From: Chryseobacterium sp. OV279 | Lineage (GTDB): Bacteria > Bacteroidota > Bacteroidia > Flavobacteriales > Weeksellaceae | NCBI RefSeq assembly: GCF_900128945.1 | Contig: NZ_FQUD01000003.1 | Location: 1-64,000, forward strand | Length of the DNA: 64,000 nucleotides | Reading direction: 5' to 3' | Shown: one piece after another, positions 26,716 through 36,049 of the stretch | Layout of the letters: the number at the start of each line of letters is the position of its first letter | Position numbering within the stretch: position 1 is the stretch's first letter | Position numbers and translations under genes: made by a program | The notes under the pieces: model-generated | What the model was told of the DNA's origin: nothing | The model's input: the letters and a program-made list of their open reading frames with translations, nothing else | Databases searched by the model: none

Positions 26716-27480
26716 ATGAAAAAAAATATACCTGGCTTTTTCAAGTTCACCTTGCTTCCTTTATCACTTATCCTGATCTTCGGATGTGCAAAAGAGGAAA
26801 AAAAGCCTCAATCTACTGATAAAACCACATCAAATACAACAACAGTTACCAACTCTCAAAAGTCTGAACCCGTTGTTGAAACTAAAAAAGATCCCGCCGA
26901 ATTTGTCCCGGAAGGCTATAAGATTTTTGATAAATCTTTTGGAGACTTAAATAAAGATGGGGCAGAAGACTGTATTCTCATTATCAAAAAAGTAGATCCG
27001 GCTAACATCATTACCGACGAATATCGCGGAAAACTCGACCGCAACCGCCGTGGAATTATTGTTCTTTTCAAAAAAGGACAAGGGTATGAGCTAGCTTCCA
27101 AAAATGAAACCTGTTTCTCCTCAGAAAACGAAGAAGGAGGCGTTTACTACGCACCCGAACTGGATGTTTACGCTGAAAAAGGAAAGCTGTACATTCACTA
27201 CGCCCATGGCAGATATGGCTATTGGACCTATACTTTCAGATATGGAAGCTCAGATTTTGAACTGATCGGTTATGATGACAGCTCCAATACAGGTCCAAGA
27301 GTGAACAGTACAACCAGTATTAATTTTTTAACCGGAAAACAGCTTGATAAAAGCAACGTCAATGAAGGCGCGGAAGGCGGTGACGAAGTATTTGAAGACA
27401 GCTGGAAAAAACTAAAAACCACAAAACTGATGACCCTTTCGGAGATCAAGGATTTTGATGAGCTGGATTTTTATGATTAA
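26716..27480 (+). CDS. Lipoprotein with a repeat-like calcium-type loop
   Basis: A signal ending in LIFGC (Cys at about 24) marks a lipoprotein, followed by a Ser/Thr/Lys-rich linker. The sequence GDLNKDGAEDCILIIKK (about residues 76-92) resembles the FG-GAP/VCBS-type loop used for calcium binding in surface proteins. The remaining 150 residues have beta-rich character (YYAPELDVYAEKGKLYIHYA). Related 'resolvase-like' lipoproteins of Flavobacteriia are common but lack a known role. It stands alone, preceded by the AraC gene and followed by a repeat region. Confidence 0.75.
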   Translation: MKKNIPGFFKFTLLPLSLILIFGCAKEEKKPQSTDKTTSNTTTVTNSQKSEPVVETKKDPAEFVPEGYKIFDKSFGDLNKDGAEDCILIIKKVDPANIITDEYRGKLDRNRRGIIVLFKKGQGYELASKNETCFSSENEEGGVYYAPELDVYAEKGKLYIHYAHGRYGYWTYTFRYGSSDFELIGYDDSSNTGPRVNSTTSINFLTGKQLDKSNVNEGAEGGDEVFEDSWKKLKTTKLMTLSEIKDFDELDFYD

Positions 27481-27903
27481 AGCAGATATCAGACGCTAGA
27501 TATCAGATTTCAGACACGAGACTTTTAGATTAAGGTTGAGATGGTGATGGAAGATGTCAATGGTGAATTTTGCTTCGCAAGTGAATAGTGAAAGATATAC
27601 TCAAGAACCAAGATATCAGACATCAGATTTCAGACATCAGAACTTTAGATTAAAGTTGGGCTTCAAAACCTTTAAGCTTCAAAATATGTATTAGGCTACT
27701 TTTAACCTTGCTGAAATCTTTGATTTTGTTGCGCCTTACCTATTCACATCTGGAAAAACCTTGCGTCCTTGCGTGTATCCAAAATTCCATCTGCTTATCT
27801 AAGCATCTAAACAATGGTCGGATTAACTTATTTATTACGAACCAACAACCAACTGCATTATTTTAACGAGTAACTGACAACCAGCAACTGATAACCAGCG
27901 TAG
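27481..27903 (+). repeat. Dispersed intergenic repeat, copy C, with flanking low-complexity words
   Basis: This 423-base gap contains the best copy of the repeat family: TGAATTTTGCTTCGCAAGTG (27564-27583) as in copy A (inverted), and CAGACATCAGATTTCAGAC (27617-27635) as in copies D and E. The module also occurs twice in shorter form (near 27485-27520). The rest (27660-27903) holds words such as CCTTGCGTCCTTGCGTG and repeated CAACCAGCAACTGATAACCAG, but no gene. Confidence 0.8.
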
Positions 27904-28407
27904 CTACAACCTCACACTCATATCCTGCACCTCTTCAGCCGAAAAACCATAGATCTGCGGCGTTTTCACATCCAGAAGATTAAGATAAATATACAATTCG
28001 CCTCTGTGGTGGATCTCATGTTCTATCATGGCCCTCAGCCATTTCCAGATAGAAATTTCATTCCCAGGAGGTGTAAGGCATTTCCGGTTCAGGTCTTCAT
28101 CAGAAAGTCCGCTGATGACTTCTATGGTTTGTCGATGCATTTCATTAAAGAAAGCAAGGATATTGTCATAGCCGTCTGCCAGCTCCTTTCCACAACCCTG
28201 GTAAGCACTTTTACTTCCTGAAATGGTTTCCCCATACATATACCTTTCGATGGCAGCAATATGCCGGATCTGATCGCCGATGGTAAATTTTCCCGGTTTA
28301 TAGGAAAAATCAAGATGCTCCGGCGGAACAACTTCAATAAGCCGAAGCGTTCTGGCCCGTACTTTTTCATAATAATCAATAAATGACTGTACAGAAGTGA
28401 TTTCCAT
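27904..28407 (-). CDS. DinB/YfiT-family metal-binding protein
   Basis: This 167-residue four-helix-bundle protein has the three metal-ligand histidines of the DinB family: one in DQIRHIAAIERYMYGE (about 48) and two in EHEIHHRGEL (about 131-137). Such proteins often act as thiol-dependent transferases, but the substrate cannot be read. It lies in the same orientation as the TetX-like gene located upstream, separated by 78 bases, and may be co-transcribed with it. Confidence 0.88.
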   Translation of the reverse strand: MEITSVQSFIDYYEKVRARTLRLIEVVPPEHLDFSYKPGKFTIGDQIRHIAAIERYMYGETISGSKSAYQGCGKELADGYDNILAFFNEMHRQTIEVISGLSDEDLNRKCLTPPGNEISIWKWLRAMIEHEIHHRGELYIYLNLLDVKTPQIYGFSAEEVQDMSVRL

Positions 28408-28485
28408 GACTCGATCTTTTGATCCTGTAAATTATTGAAAATTCAGGGACGGGCAAAAACATTTCAGACTATTTTGTGTTAAAAC

Positions 28486-29646
28486 TTAATGACTGGTGAA
28501 AAATTCCAGCATCGTAGCCAGTGCGGTTTCAGAATGCATCTTATCACCGTTTTCCAATGATTCTCTGGTGGCTTCAGCAGCTCTTTTTTGCATCTGATGC
28601 TCATAATGGGAAATAGCTTCCTGCAATGTGCTGAACTGATCGGATGTCAGACACTGACTGAGTTCTAAAGCATCCAACATCGCCATATTGGCACCTTCTC
28701 CTGCAAAAGGAGGCATCACATGGGCGGCATCACCAAGCAAAGTCAGATTAGGCTGAGTTTCCCATGTCTGATCCAGAGGCATCGAATAGATAGGCCGCGG
28801 AATAAAAGGCACCGAAGCATTTTCGAAAAGCTCGTACCAGATGCTGTTCCATTCGGGGTACTCGTTTTTAAACCATTCCAGGATCTGCTTTTGATCAGAA
28901 AAATCAAGCTCGCTTTCCTTTGCCCAATTTTCATCTGTTCTGAAACTGGCATAAAATCCAAGATCCCCGCTTCCTTTCTGACCCAGCAGAATGTTTTTAT
29001 TATTTCCGAAAGCCATTATTTTACCGTCTTTGATCAGTTCTTTAACATGAGGAGCGGATTTTTCAGCATTGGGAACATTTCCTTCAAGCATTAAAATTCC
29101 GGAATAGATCGGTTTCAGGTCTGTAAGATAAGGGCGGATTTTTGAATTAGCGCCATCCGCTGCAATCACAATGTCTGCATAGGCCGGGGAACTGTTTTTA
29201 AAATGTAAAAGCCAGCCTCCGTTTTGCGCTTCCATCGAAAGAAAATGACGGTCCCATACCACGGTTTCCGGTTTTAAAGAATCCAGAAGCATATTTCTTA
29301 ACGGTCCACGATCAATTTCAGGACGGAAATGTTGATTCCCGAAATCCTCATCAGGTTTTGTCTCATGGTCACTGTAAATTATTTCTGCATGCTCATTCAC
29401 GATCAGTGTTTTGTCTGCGCCGGGACGGTAATTCTGTTTAAATTCTTCCAGCAGTTCTGCTCCGCGTAGAGCGTCCATTCCAGAGCCTTCATGCATATCG
29501 AGCGGAGAGCCCTGTACTCTTGCATTTTTATTGAGATCTCTTTCATATACTTTTACGTCAGCACCCTTAAGCTGTAAAAGTCTGGCCAGCGTCAACCCTC
29601 CGGGACCGCCGCCTACTATAGCGATTGATTTATTTTCTAGTAGCAT
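28486..29646 (-). CDS. TetX-like FAD-dependent monooxygenase
   Basis: The 386-residue protein aligns by eye with Tet(X) tetracycline-inactivating monooxygenase along its length. The FAD-binding GGGPGG (about 12-17) is followed by YERD, then a PLDMHEGSG block, LRNMLLDSL, TVVWDR, and the second FAD motif GDAAHVMPPFAGEGANM. Tet(X) residues reported to hold the antibiotic (Q192, H234, G236) appear here as E, G and Y, so tetracycline may not be its substrate. It probably hydroxylates some other aromatic or xenobiotic compound. The gene lies 25 bases downstream of an AraC gene on the same strand. Confidence 0.8.
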   Translation of the reverse strand: MLLENKSIAIVGGGPGGLTLARLLQLKGADVKVYERDLNKNARVQGSPLDMHEGSGMDALRGAELLEEFKQNYRPGADKTLIVNEHAEIIYSDHETKPDEDFGNQHFRPEIDRGPLRNMLLDSLKPETVVWDRHFLSMEAQNGGWLLHFKNSSPAYADIVIAADGANSKIRPYLTDLKPIYSGILMLEGNVPNAEKSAPHVKELIKDGKIMAFGNNKNILLGQKGSGDLGFYASFRTDENWAKESELDFSDQKQILEWFKNEYPEWNSIWYELFENASVPFIPRPIYSMPLDQTWETQPNLTLLGDAAHVMPPFAGEGANMAMLDALELSQCLTSDQFSTLQEAISHYEHQMQKRAAEATRESLENGDKMHSETALATMLEFFTSH

Positions 29647-29671
29647 TGTAATTTGTTTTACTAATGCAAAA

Positions 29672-30430
29672 TTATTTCTGTTTCAATACAGATAATAGTA
29701 TAAATCGGTCATTTTTGTTTTTGGATAATTCTTTTGGAGCCACGCCGGAAAATTTTTTGATTTCTTTGATGAAATGGGTTTGATCCGCAAAATTAAGTTC
29801 CGGAAACAGCTTACCCTCAGCAATATGTTCCAAAGATGCTCTGAAACGAAGAATGGTTGAATAAGCTTTTAAAGAAAGTCCAAACTGCTGATTGAAATAA
29901 CGGTTGATCTGTCTGCTGCTCCAGTCTGTCTGTTCCGAAAGTTCCTTTACACTCATCTCTCCGTTTGATGAATAGATAAGGTCAAAAAGCTTACGTTTTC
30001 TTTCATCGACGGTTTCCGGGAGAAGCTCCGTTACAATTTGAACTATTTTTTTTGTGAATGTTTCGAGGTCTTTGAGATGATCTGCCGTGAAATTCCAAAA
30101 GTTATCCGGAAGAACTCTTGCCGTATTGAGCAGATCTGCAATGGAGGTTTTTAAAATATATTCAACAGCTATAGGTCTGAAGCTGATGACATAGGCTATA
30201 GTTCCCGGTGGAATTTCTCTTTGTTCCGGTGCCGTTTCCAGTCCGATAAGAAAGACATGGAAAGGATTATTAGGGCCGGAACGCATAAAAAACAGATCGA
30301 CCCTTCCGTCAGGCATTACCACAACTTCTTTGGCTATATCTGTCGGATTATGAAACATACCGATGTTTTCTACAAAGTTGCTCAGAGATGGATCAGGCTT
30401 GATAAATTGGCAGTAGAATTCATTGTTCAT
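29672..30430 (-). CDS. AraC-family transcriptional regulator upstream of the TetX-like gene
   Basis: The 252-residue protein has a DUF6597-type effector region (FCQFIKPDPSLSNFVENIGM) and a C-terminal AraC HTH (MSVKELSEQTDWSSRQINRY, then FNQQFGLSLKAYSTILRF). It shares orientation with the monooxygenase gene, 25 bases away, so it probably forms an operon with it and responds to a compound the enzyme handles. Confidence 0.85.
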   Translation of the reverse strand: MNNEFYCQFIKPDPSLSNFVENIGMFHNPTDIAKEVVVMPDGRVDLFFMRSGPNNPFHVFLIGLETAPEQREIPPGTIAYVISFRPIAVEYILKTSIADLLNTARVLPDNFWNFTADHLKDLETFTKKIVQIVTELLPETVDERKRKLFDLIYSSNGEMSVKELSEQTDWSSRQINRYFNQQFGLSLKAYSTILRFRASLEHIAEGKLFPELNFADQTHFIKEIKKFSGVAPKELSKNKNDRFILLSVLKQK

Positions 30431-30581
30431 AGAATGGCAGTCCGGTATTTCAAAAGAGAAAATTACGAAAAAACTGTCATTGAAAAGAATAATTCTGTAC
30501 GAAGACTTATTTTAAGTGAAATTTATTATGCAAAAACAAGACTCTCTTCGTTAACCAATCCAAAAGAGCTGGCAGTGAAGT

Positions 30582-30613
30582 AAAAACAGCCTCAAAAATA
30601 ATATCTGAGGCTG
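30582..30613 (-). terminator. Terminator of the phospholipase operon
   Basis: On the minus strand CAGCCTCA pairs with TGAGGCTG around an 11-base loop and is followed by TTTTTA. It lies 12 bases past the stop of the PI-PLC-like gene. Confidence 0.85.
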
Positions 30614-30624
30614 CTCCATAAGGT

Positions 30625-31806
30625 TTAGCGGCAATCCGCATTGACAGGATTAAGGATATAATCTTTGTCTTGTGGAGGTTTTACAAAATAGGAAGTTCCG
30701 TAAGCATTTCCGGGACGGAAAAAATCTGTAGAAACAACCTGCGCGCCACTGCTGAAGGCTGCTTTTGAGCGGGTAAGATCATTGGTCTTGGCTTCATAAG
30801 TTTCAATATCGGCCCTTGTCCGTACCATAAAACCCTGTTTCACCAAAGCTTGTATTTCCTGTTGCCTGACTATCGCATTATCTTTTAAAATAAAAGCGGC
30901 AAAACTGTCCTCCGGTTCACTTTCCATGAACATGACTCTTTTTTCCAGAGAGCCGTTGATCAGATAAGGACTGTTTTTGGTAGATTGGGTTCCTGCACTT
31001 CCCGGCAGCAGCATGAATATGAATTTTCCTCTGCTGTTTTCTGCTTTTGGCCAGTTATGATGTAAGACGGCCTGTTGAAGAGTAGAAAATTGGCCCTGTA
31101 CTTCTTTGGGAGTAATGATTTTATCTTTTCCCAGATACTGTAGGATTTCCAGATCCAGATCATCATATGCTTTTTGAGTAAAAGGCAAAACCTGAGTAGA
31201 ATTTGGAAAAATAGGAAACCCCGAATCTTTCGCTTCCACCATAATAAATAAGGTCGTATGTTGAGGATGCTGATCAGACCATTGCCGCAGTTCCTTGAGA
31301 GCATCTTTTAATGTAGGATAATGAGACCTGAAATCAATATCTGCCATGTGCAGAAGTTTAAAACCCGGTTGGTCAAGATCTTTGGTATTGTGAGATGCCA
31401 GATCTTTTACTCCTTGCTCTTTTAAAATACGGTAAGATGCAGGATGATCAAAGCGGCCGCCATCCGGATCATAATAAACATCCAGTTCAAGGCTGCGGAG
31501 ATTGGCATTAAGCTGCTCTGTAAAACCGGGATGATTATAATTGAGAGCTTCTGTAAAATCCATTCCATTAGGATGATATTCCTGGAATTTAGCTTTTTGC
31601 TCAGCGGACATTCCGGAGTCATATTTTTGGATTAAATTTTTGAGAATTGGGGCTGCCAGATCCAGTACTTTTGGGTCTACCGGTTCGGCATAGGAATTAT
31701 GGGTTCCCAAAACCTGTAGTTGGTTGATTTTAATGTTTTTACATTTTTCCTGGGCATGGAATATCGAGGCTGCAGCTACTGCAGCAGTGTACATATACTT
31801 TTTCAT
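30625..31806 (-). CDS. Ca2+-dependent PI-PLC-like secreted phospholipase
   Basis: The start at MKKYMYTAAVAAASIFHAQ gives a clear signal peptide; an earlier in-frame start at 31851 would overlap the TonB receptor gene. The mature part is a PLC-like TIM barrel. The first catalytic histidine appears in LGTHNSYAEPVD, with ELDVYYDPDGG and FKLLHMADIDF following. This fits the bacterial Ca2+-dependent phosphoinositide-specific phospholipase C group (about 393 residues). It should hydrolyse a phosphodiester bond of an inositol lipid or another phospho-alcohol outside the cytoplasm. The operon partner upstream is a TonB-dependent receptor 22 bases away, hinting at uptake of the product, but this is inference. 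Confidence 0.85.
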   Translation of the reverse strand: MKKYMYTAAVAAASIFHAQEKCKNIKINQLQVLGTHNSYAEPVDPKVLDLAAPILKNLIQKYDSGMSAEQKAKFQEYHPNGMDFTEALNYNHPGFTEQLNANLRSLELDVYYDPDGGRFDHPASYRILKEQGVKDLASHNTKDLDQPGFKLLHMADIDFRSHYPTLKDALKELRQWSDQHPQHTTLFIMVEAKDSGFPIFPNSTQVLPFTQKAYDDLDLEILQYLGKDKIITPKEVQGQFSTLQQAVLHHNWPKAENSRGKFIFMLLPGSAGTQSTKNSPYLINGSLEKRVMFMESEPEDSFAAFILKDNAIVRQQEIQALVKQGFMVRTRADIETYEAKTNDLTRSKAAFSSGAQVVSTDFFRPGNAYGTSYFVKPPQDKDYILNPVNADCR

Positions 31807-31828
31807 AAAGTGGAAGGTTATATTGTAA

Positions 31829-34681
31829 TTAAAAATTGAAATTAACGCCAAGCTGGCCTCTGATCCCTGAATAGGAAAGGTTTTCTACTCTGGATTTTGT
31901 CCCCATATAATATCGGTTGGGTTCATTGAAAATATTATTCAGTTCTGCAAACAGTCTTATGTTTTTACTGATACTGTACGACGTAGAGGCATCTACTGTA
32001 AAGTTTTTATCAAAATGCTGATAATGATCCGGGCCGGCAGCTGTTCTTATTTCGCTGACGTAATCGCCCTTGTAATTTCCAGCCAGACGGATCATGAGTT
32101 TACTGGTTTCGAAAAATAATATGGTGTTAAAAATATGCTTGGCCTGATTAGGAATGGTCGTTTTCATTGTTCCGGTTTGTTTTCCGTTTTCATAGACCGG
32201 CATTTTCACTTCCGAAGCGATATACGTGTAATTGCCCTCAAAACCGAAGTATTTCAGAATACCGGGCAGCCGTTCAAATCGTTTGGAAATCCCGACTTCA
32301 AAACCGTAGAGTTTTGCTCCCTCTAAATTTTTGGGAGTGGTAAAGGTGTAAGGAAGCCCATTGACATTCAGAATAGACTGGTCTTTGTAGATAAGGTCCG
32401 TAATGTCTTTATAAAAAGCTCCGGCGGTGACAAGATCCAGTTTTCCGAAATAGTTTTCAAACATCAGATCAAAATTATTCGAAAAAGTAGGATTCAGCTG
32501 GGTATTTCCCTGAGTGACCGTATTGGAAAGATCATTGACAATAGTTCCCGGGTTGAGGTCATTAAAATCAGGTCTGGCAAAAGATCTTGTATAGGCAGCC
32601 CTCAGTATCCGGTCTTTGTTCAGTTTCCATTTCATATTGATCATCGGCAGAAATATATTGTACTTTTTCCCGTCTTTGATATCCTCGGTCACAGTTCCTG
32701 TCTTATCTGAAACCACTTTCTTACCGTAAAAGGAAATATCATTGTATTCATTTCTTATACCGCCGAGCAGTTGCAGGTTTTCACTAATTCGCCAGGTTCC
32801 CATCATATAGGCAGACCATACATTTTCTGTTCCCCGGTAGGAGCTGGTCATATTGGAATTGCTGTTCTTTCCGCTTACCTGCTGAAGTCCCAGGCTGTTT
32901 TGGGTATCTGTGTTATAAAACTGATCGATTTGTCCGTTGGTAATCTGGTTGATCATCACCGATTGATAAGGATTGCCGAGAGGATTCATAAAACCTCCTT
33001 TGAATGGAAAAGGAGTTTGGTCAAACTGGCTCATATAACTTACCGGAGATCCCGGAATGCCCAGTGCTGATTTTGGCATCCATACCAATACAGCGGCATC
33101 TACTACTTTTTCTTTATTATTGAATTTGGTTCCGAACTGGAGTTTAAAATCCTCTGAAACGGTGTATTTCAGATCGATCTGGCCCCGCAGATCCGTTTCA
33201 CTGTTACGGTTCTGGCTAAGAATCACCTGATTCAGTTTTAGCTGGCTGGCGGAAACCGGGCTTTGATGATGAGGTAAGGTAAAGTCTGACGGATCACCTG
33301 TTCCGCCGGGAGCATCCATGGCAAAATATTTTCTGCCATCCGAAGCCAGATTTCCATAAGTCATAGGCTGTACAAAATTGACGATAGGGTAGCCTCTGTC
33401 ATGGTCTTCCAGATTCTCCGGAGAATTGAATTTAAAGCTTGATCTGGCTTTAGACAAAGACCAGTCTATTTCCAAACGCTGGCCAACCTGATGATTTCCA
33501 CCTAACTGCATGGAATACAAATCGGTAAGATAATCGGCATGTCTTGCCTGTAAAGTAACATTTTTAGCATCAAAATTAAAATAGGTTTCCCGGACAGACT
33601 GTTCATCTTTGTATTGGCTGTACAGTCCTTTGAAGTACAGCTTGTTTTTACTGTTGATATCATAGTCCATCGCGTAATTGAAGCCCAGAGTTCTCCTGTC
33701 CGCTAAATAATCACGAAGCTGTAACTGATTGATGGAATAGGATGCCGTCTGGTCTGCCAAACCATAATTGAAAATATTCCGCATCTGATCTATAGCGCTG
33801 GACCGTTGCCATATCACAGCAGAAGAAATAAATTTCAGCTTTTCCGTAATTTTATTTCCATACACAATAGAAGAGTTAAACGTCGGGGATTTGGACATAT
33901 TGACATATCCGGTAGCCGTACTTATGGCCAGTGTTTCTTTGTTGGGAGATGTTTTTGTAATGAAATCTACGTTTCCGCCTATAGCATCGCCGTCAAGATC
34001 AGGAGTCAGTGCTTTTGATAAGCGTACACTCTGTATAAGTTCAGAGGGGAAGATATCCATCTGGACACCTCTGTTTGCATTATCACCACTGGCACTAGGC
34101 ATTCTGCTGCCATTTAACGTGGAGGAGGTCCATTGAACAGGTGTCCCTCTTACGGCTACAAAACGTCCTTCTCCCATATCCCTTTCGATAGAGACTCCCT
34201 GCATACGCTGTACGGCATCTGCAGCATTACGGTCTGGTAATTTACCGATAGCATCCGCGCTCAGAACTTCCGTTATGGTATTGGAATTTTTCTTCATGGT
34301 AATAGCCCGTGCCTGTGACGCTTTATAGGCGCTGCTGATGACTACTTCCTGAATCGCATTCTCTTTTGCTTTTTTTTCTCCTAAGCTGATTAAACCAAGA
34401 TCAATGGTCTTCTTATCAACGATTGTAAATGGTAAATAGAAGGTTTCGTAGCCTGTATACTCCACGATCAACCTGTAATTTCCATCCGGAATATTGCTCA
34501 GTACAAAAGAACCGTCTGTATTCGACGTTATTTTTTCTGCTTTATTCTCTATATAAACTAAAGCATTGGGCAGGTTTCCCTGCTGGTCTACTACAACGCC
34601 GTGTACTGTCGTTTGAGCCATTGCAAAGCCTCCCAGAAAAAAGCCTGCTGCAGTGGTTAAAAAAAATCTTCTTCGTAACAT
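31829..34681 (-). CDS. TonB-dependent outer-membrane receptor
   Basis: The protein (950 residues) has a signal peptide ending at AMAQ, an N-terminal carboxypeptidase-regulatory-like domain (residues about 24-105; GVVVDQQGNLPNALVYIENK), a plug domain (about 125-260; DRNAADAVQRMQGVSIERDM) and a beta-barrel that ends in an aromatic residue (GQLGVNFNF). It imports a ligand across the outer membrane using TonB energy. It lies between a membrane AraC regulator gene upstream and a phospholipase gene downstream, all on the minus strand. The ligand may be the phospholipase product, such as a phosphorylated polyol. A -7-like element CATCTTTG stands about 20 bases before its start. Confidence 0.88.
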   Translation of the reverse strand: MLRRRFFLTTAAGFFLGGFAMAQTTVHGVVVDQQGNLPNALVYIENKAEKITSNTDGSFVLSNIPDGNYRLIVEYTGYETFYLPFTIVDKKTIDLGLISLGEKKAKENAIQEVVISSAYKASQARAITMKKNSNTITEVLSADAIGKLPDRNAADAVQRMQGVSIERDMGEGRFVAVRGTPVQWTSSTLNGSRMPSASGDNANRGVQMDIFPSELIQSVRLSKALTPDLDGDAIGGNVDFITKTSPNKETLAISTATGYVNMSKSPTFNSSIVYGNKITEKLKFISSAVIWQRSSAIDQMRNIFNYGLADQTASYSINQLQLRDYLADRRTLGFNYAMDYDINSKNKLYFKGLYSQYKDEQSVRETYFNFDAKNVTLQARHADYLTDLYSMQLGGNHQVGQRLEIDWSLSKARSSFKFNSPENLEDHDRGYPIVNFVQPMTYGNLASDGRKYFAMDAPGGTGDPSDFTLPHHQSPVSASQLKLNQVILSQNRNSETDLRGQIDLKYTVSEDFKLQFGTKFNNKEKVVDAAVLVWMPKSALGIPGSPVSYMSQFDQTPFPFKGGFMNPLGNPYQSVMINQITNGQIDQFYNTDTQNSLGLQQVSGKNSNSNMTSSYRGTENVWSAYMMGTWRISENLQLLGGIRNEYNDISFYGKKVVSDKTGTVTEDIKDGKKYNIFLPMINMKWKLNKDRILRAAYTRSFARPDFNDLNPGTIVNDLSNTVTQGNTQLNPTFSNNFDLMFENYFGKLDLVTAGAFYKDITDLIYKDQSILNVNGLPYTFTTPKNLEGAKLYGFEVGISKRFERLPGILKYFGFEGNYTYIASEVKMPVYENGKQTGTMKTTIPNQAKHIFNTILFFETSKLMIRLAGNYKGDYVSEIRTAAGPDHYQHFDKNFTVDASTSYSISKNIRLFAELNNIFNEPNRYYMGTKSRVENLSYSGIRGQLGVNFNF

Positions 34682-34829
34682 TTTCTAAATTTTGCACAAA
34701 GATGTTTTCCCTGAGAAAGAATTCAGTTCATTTAAATTTTACCAGACTTATTTAAAATGAAACATTATTTAATGTGTTTATTATCAATTGATTATGTTTG
34801 TTAAATAATTGTAATATACCATTTTGCCG

Positions 34830-35885
34830 TTATAAGATATGATCTGTTGGAAGGCAGTTGAATTCTTTTTTAAAATATTTATAAAAGGTAGATTTAGACT
34901 TAAAGCCACATTGATAAGCCAGATCTGTAACATTAGAACCGGGCTCTTCTTCCTGCATCCGTTTGAACCGTAAAACCCGGTTGCGGTTGGTATATTCGTG
35001 AAAGTTGGAAGAAAGGTACTGACTGAATGTAATGGTAAGATCCGTTCTGGAAACAGATAATGACTGAGAAAGCTGATCCAGGGTAAAGTCTTCATCCAGA
35101 TAGATCATACTTTGGTCGTAAAATTCATCTATTGAGGATTTTACTTTTTCAAAGTCTATTTTAGAAAGGTCTCTGTACAGGTATTTTTCCTTAAATGCAG
35201 CCTCTTCAATGACTTCAGATACTTCTTTTTTCTGCTGTTCGTGGTACGTTAAAACATAAACGTACAGTATCCAGGCAAACTGGATGAGAAATGAAAGGTT
35301 ATACATTTTTTGAAACAGAAGAATATCCAAACCTAATTGATAGCTGGACCAGAAAGTCAAAACGCTCAATAGTACAAAAGATAAAAACAGCCTGAACTTT
35401 TTAATGAATGGATTTTCGATCTTTTTTTGATATACTGACAATACAACGATACAGATTATCAGACTTCCGATCCAATAGTGAATATAATAATTGGCAAAAT
35501 ACTTAGTGTACCAACTAATAATTACATCTCCCTCTCTGTACCCAAATAGCTTTGCCGACAATCCAAAAGTATGGATAAGAACGATCAGAGATAAAGGATA
35601 GAGCAGGTATTTGAGTTTATCCCTGTGCCTGAAATTAATCAGATAAAAAGTAATGTACAGGAATATCAAACCTTTAAAAACCCTCAGACTGCCCGGTATT
35701 TCATAAAGAACAGATTCATACCCGAATCTTTGAATGATGAAATATTCGTATCCCATATCCGTTACTACCGTCACAATGTAGAGCAACAGCATATTGTGAA
35801 AAGACTTTCTGTTCTTCGCAAGACAGAGTAAGACAGCTAGCGTAATTACAGCCTGCAGGATGACAACCATTAAAATGTACAACAT
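34830..35885 (-). CDS. Membrane AraC-type regulator with C-terminal HTH
   Basis: The ATG at 35885 is preferred over an upstream TTG. The 351-residue product starts with about seven hydrophobic segments (residues 1-200; MLYILMVVILQAVITLAVLL) and ends in an AraC HTH (FTLDQLSQSLSVSRTDLTIT, then VTDLAYQCGFKSKSTFYKYF). Membrane-embedded AraC regulators of this type are common in Bacteroidota. The TonB receptor gene begins 148 bases downstream on the same strand and is its most likely target. The sensed signal is unknown. Confidence 0.85.
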   Translation of the reverse strand: MLYILMVVILQAVITLAVLLCLAKNRKSFHNMLLLYIVTVVTDMGYEYFIIQRFGYESVLYEIPGSLRVFKGLIFLYITFYLINFRHRDKLKYLLYPLSLIVLIHTFGLSAKLFGYREGDVIISWYTKYFANYYIHYWIGSLIICIVVLSVYQKKIENPFIKKFRLFLSFVLLSVLTFWSSYQLGLDILLFQKMYNLSFLIQFAWILYVYVLTYHEQQKKEVSEVIEEAAFKEKYLYRDLSKIDFEKVKSSIDEFYDQSMIYLDEDFTLDQLSQSLSVSRTDLTITFSQYLSSNFHEYTNRNRVLRFKRMQEEEPGSNVTDLAYQCGFKSKSTFYKYFKKEFNCLPTDHIL

Positions 35886-35986
35886 AGCCAGTTTATATTT
35901 GCCCAAAATTATCAATAAACGGGAAGTCTGTTTTTAACGGATCATTAAATTTTTGGTATTTTTATGAAAAGTTTTCTGTGATTAAT

Positions 35987-35994
35987 GGGGGGGG
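35987..35994. repeat. Homopolymeric G tract of eight bases
   Basis: Eight consecutive G residues (ATGGGGGGGGATA) lie about 55 bases before the luciferase-like gene in otherwise AT-rich DNA. Such tracts can vary in length by slippage. Confidence 0.6.
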
Positions 35995-36049
35995 ATACGT
36001 TTTCACTCAGTCAATATTTAGTTTTGAATTAAAAAAGTAAACAACCGGT

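Noticed and set aside
28486..29646. Calling the monooxygenase a tetracycline resistance gene
   Set aside because: Key substrate-contact residues differ from Tet(X) in an alignment by eye; resistance cannot be claimed.
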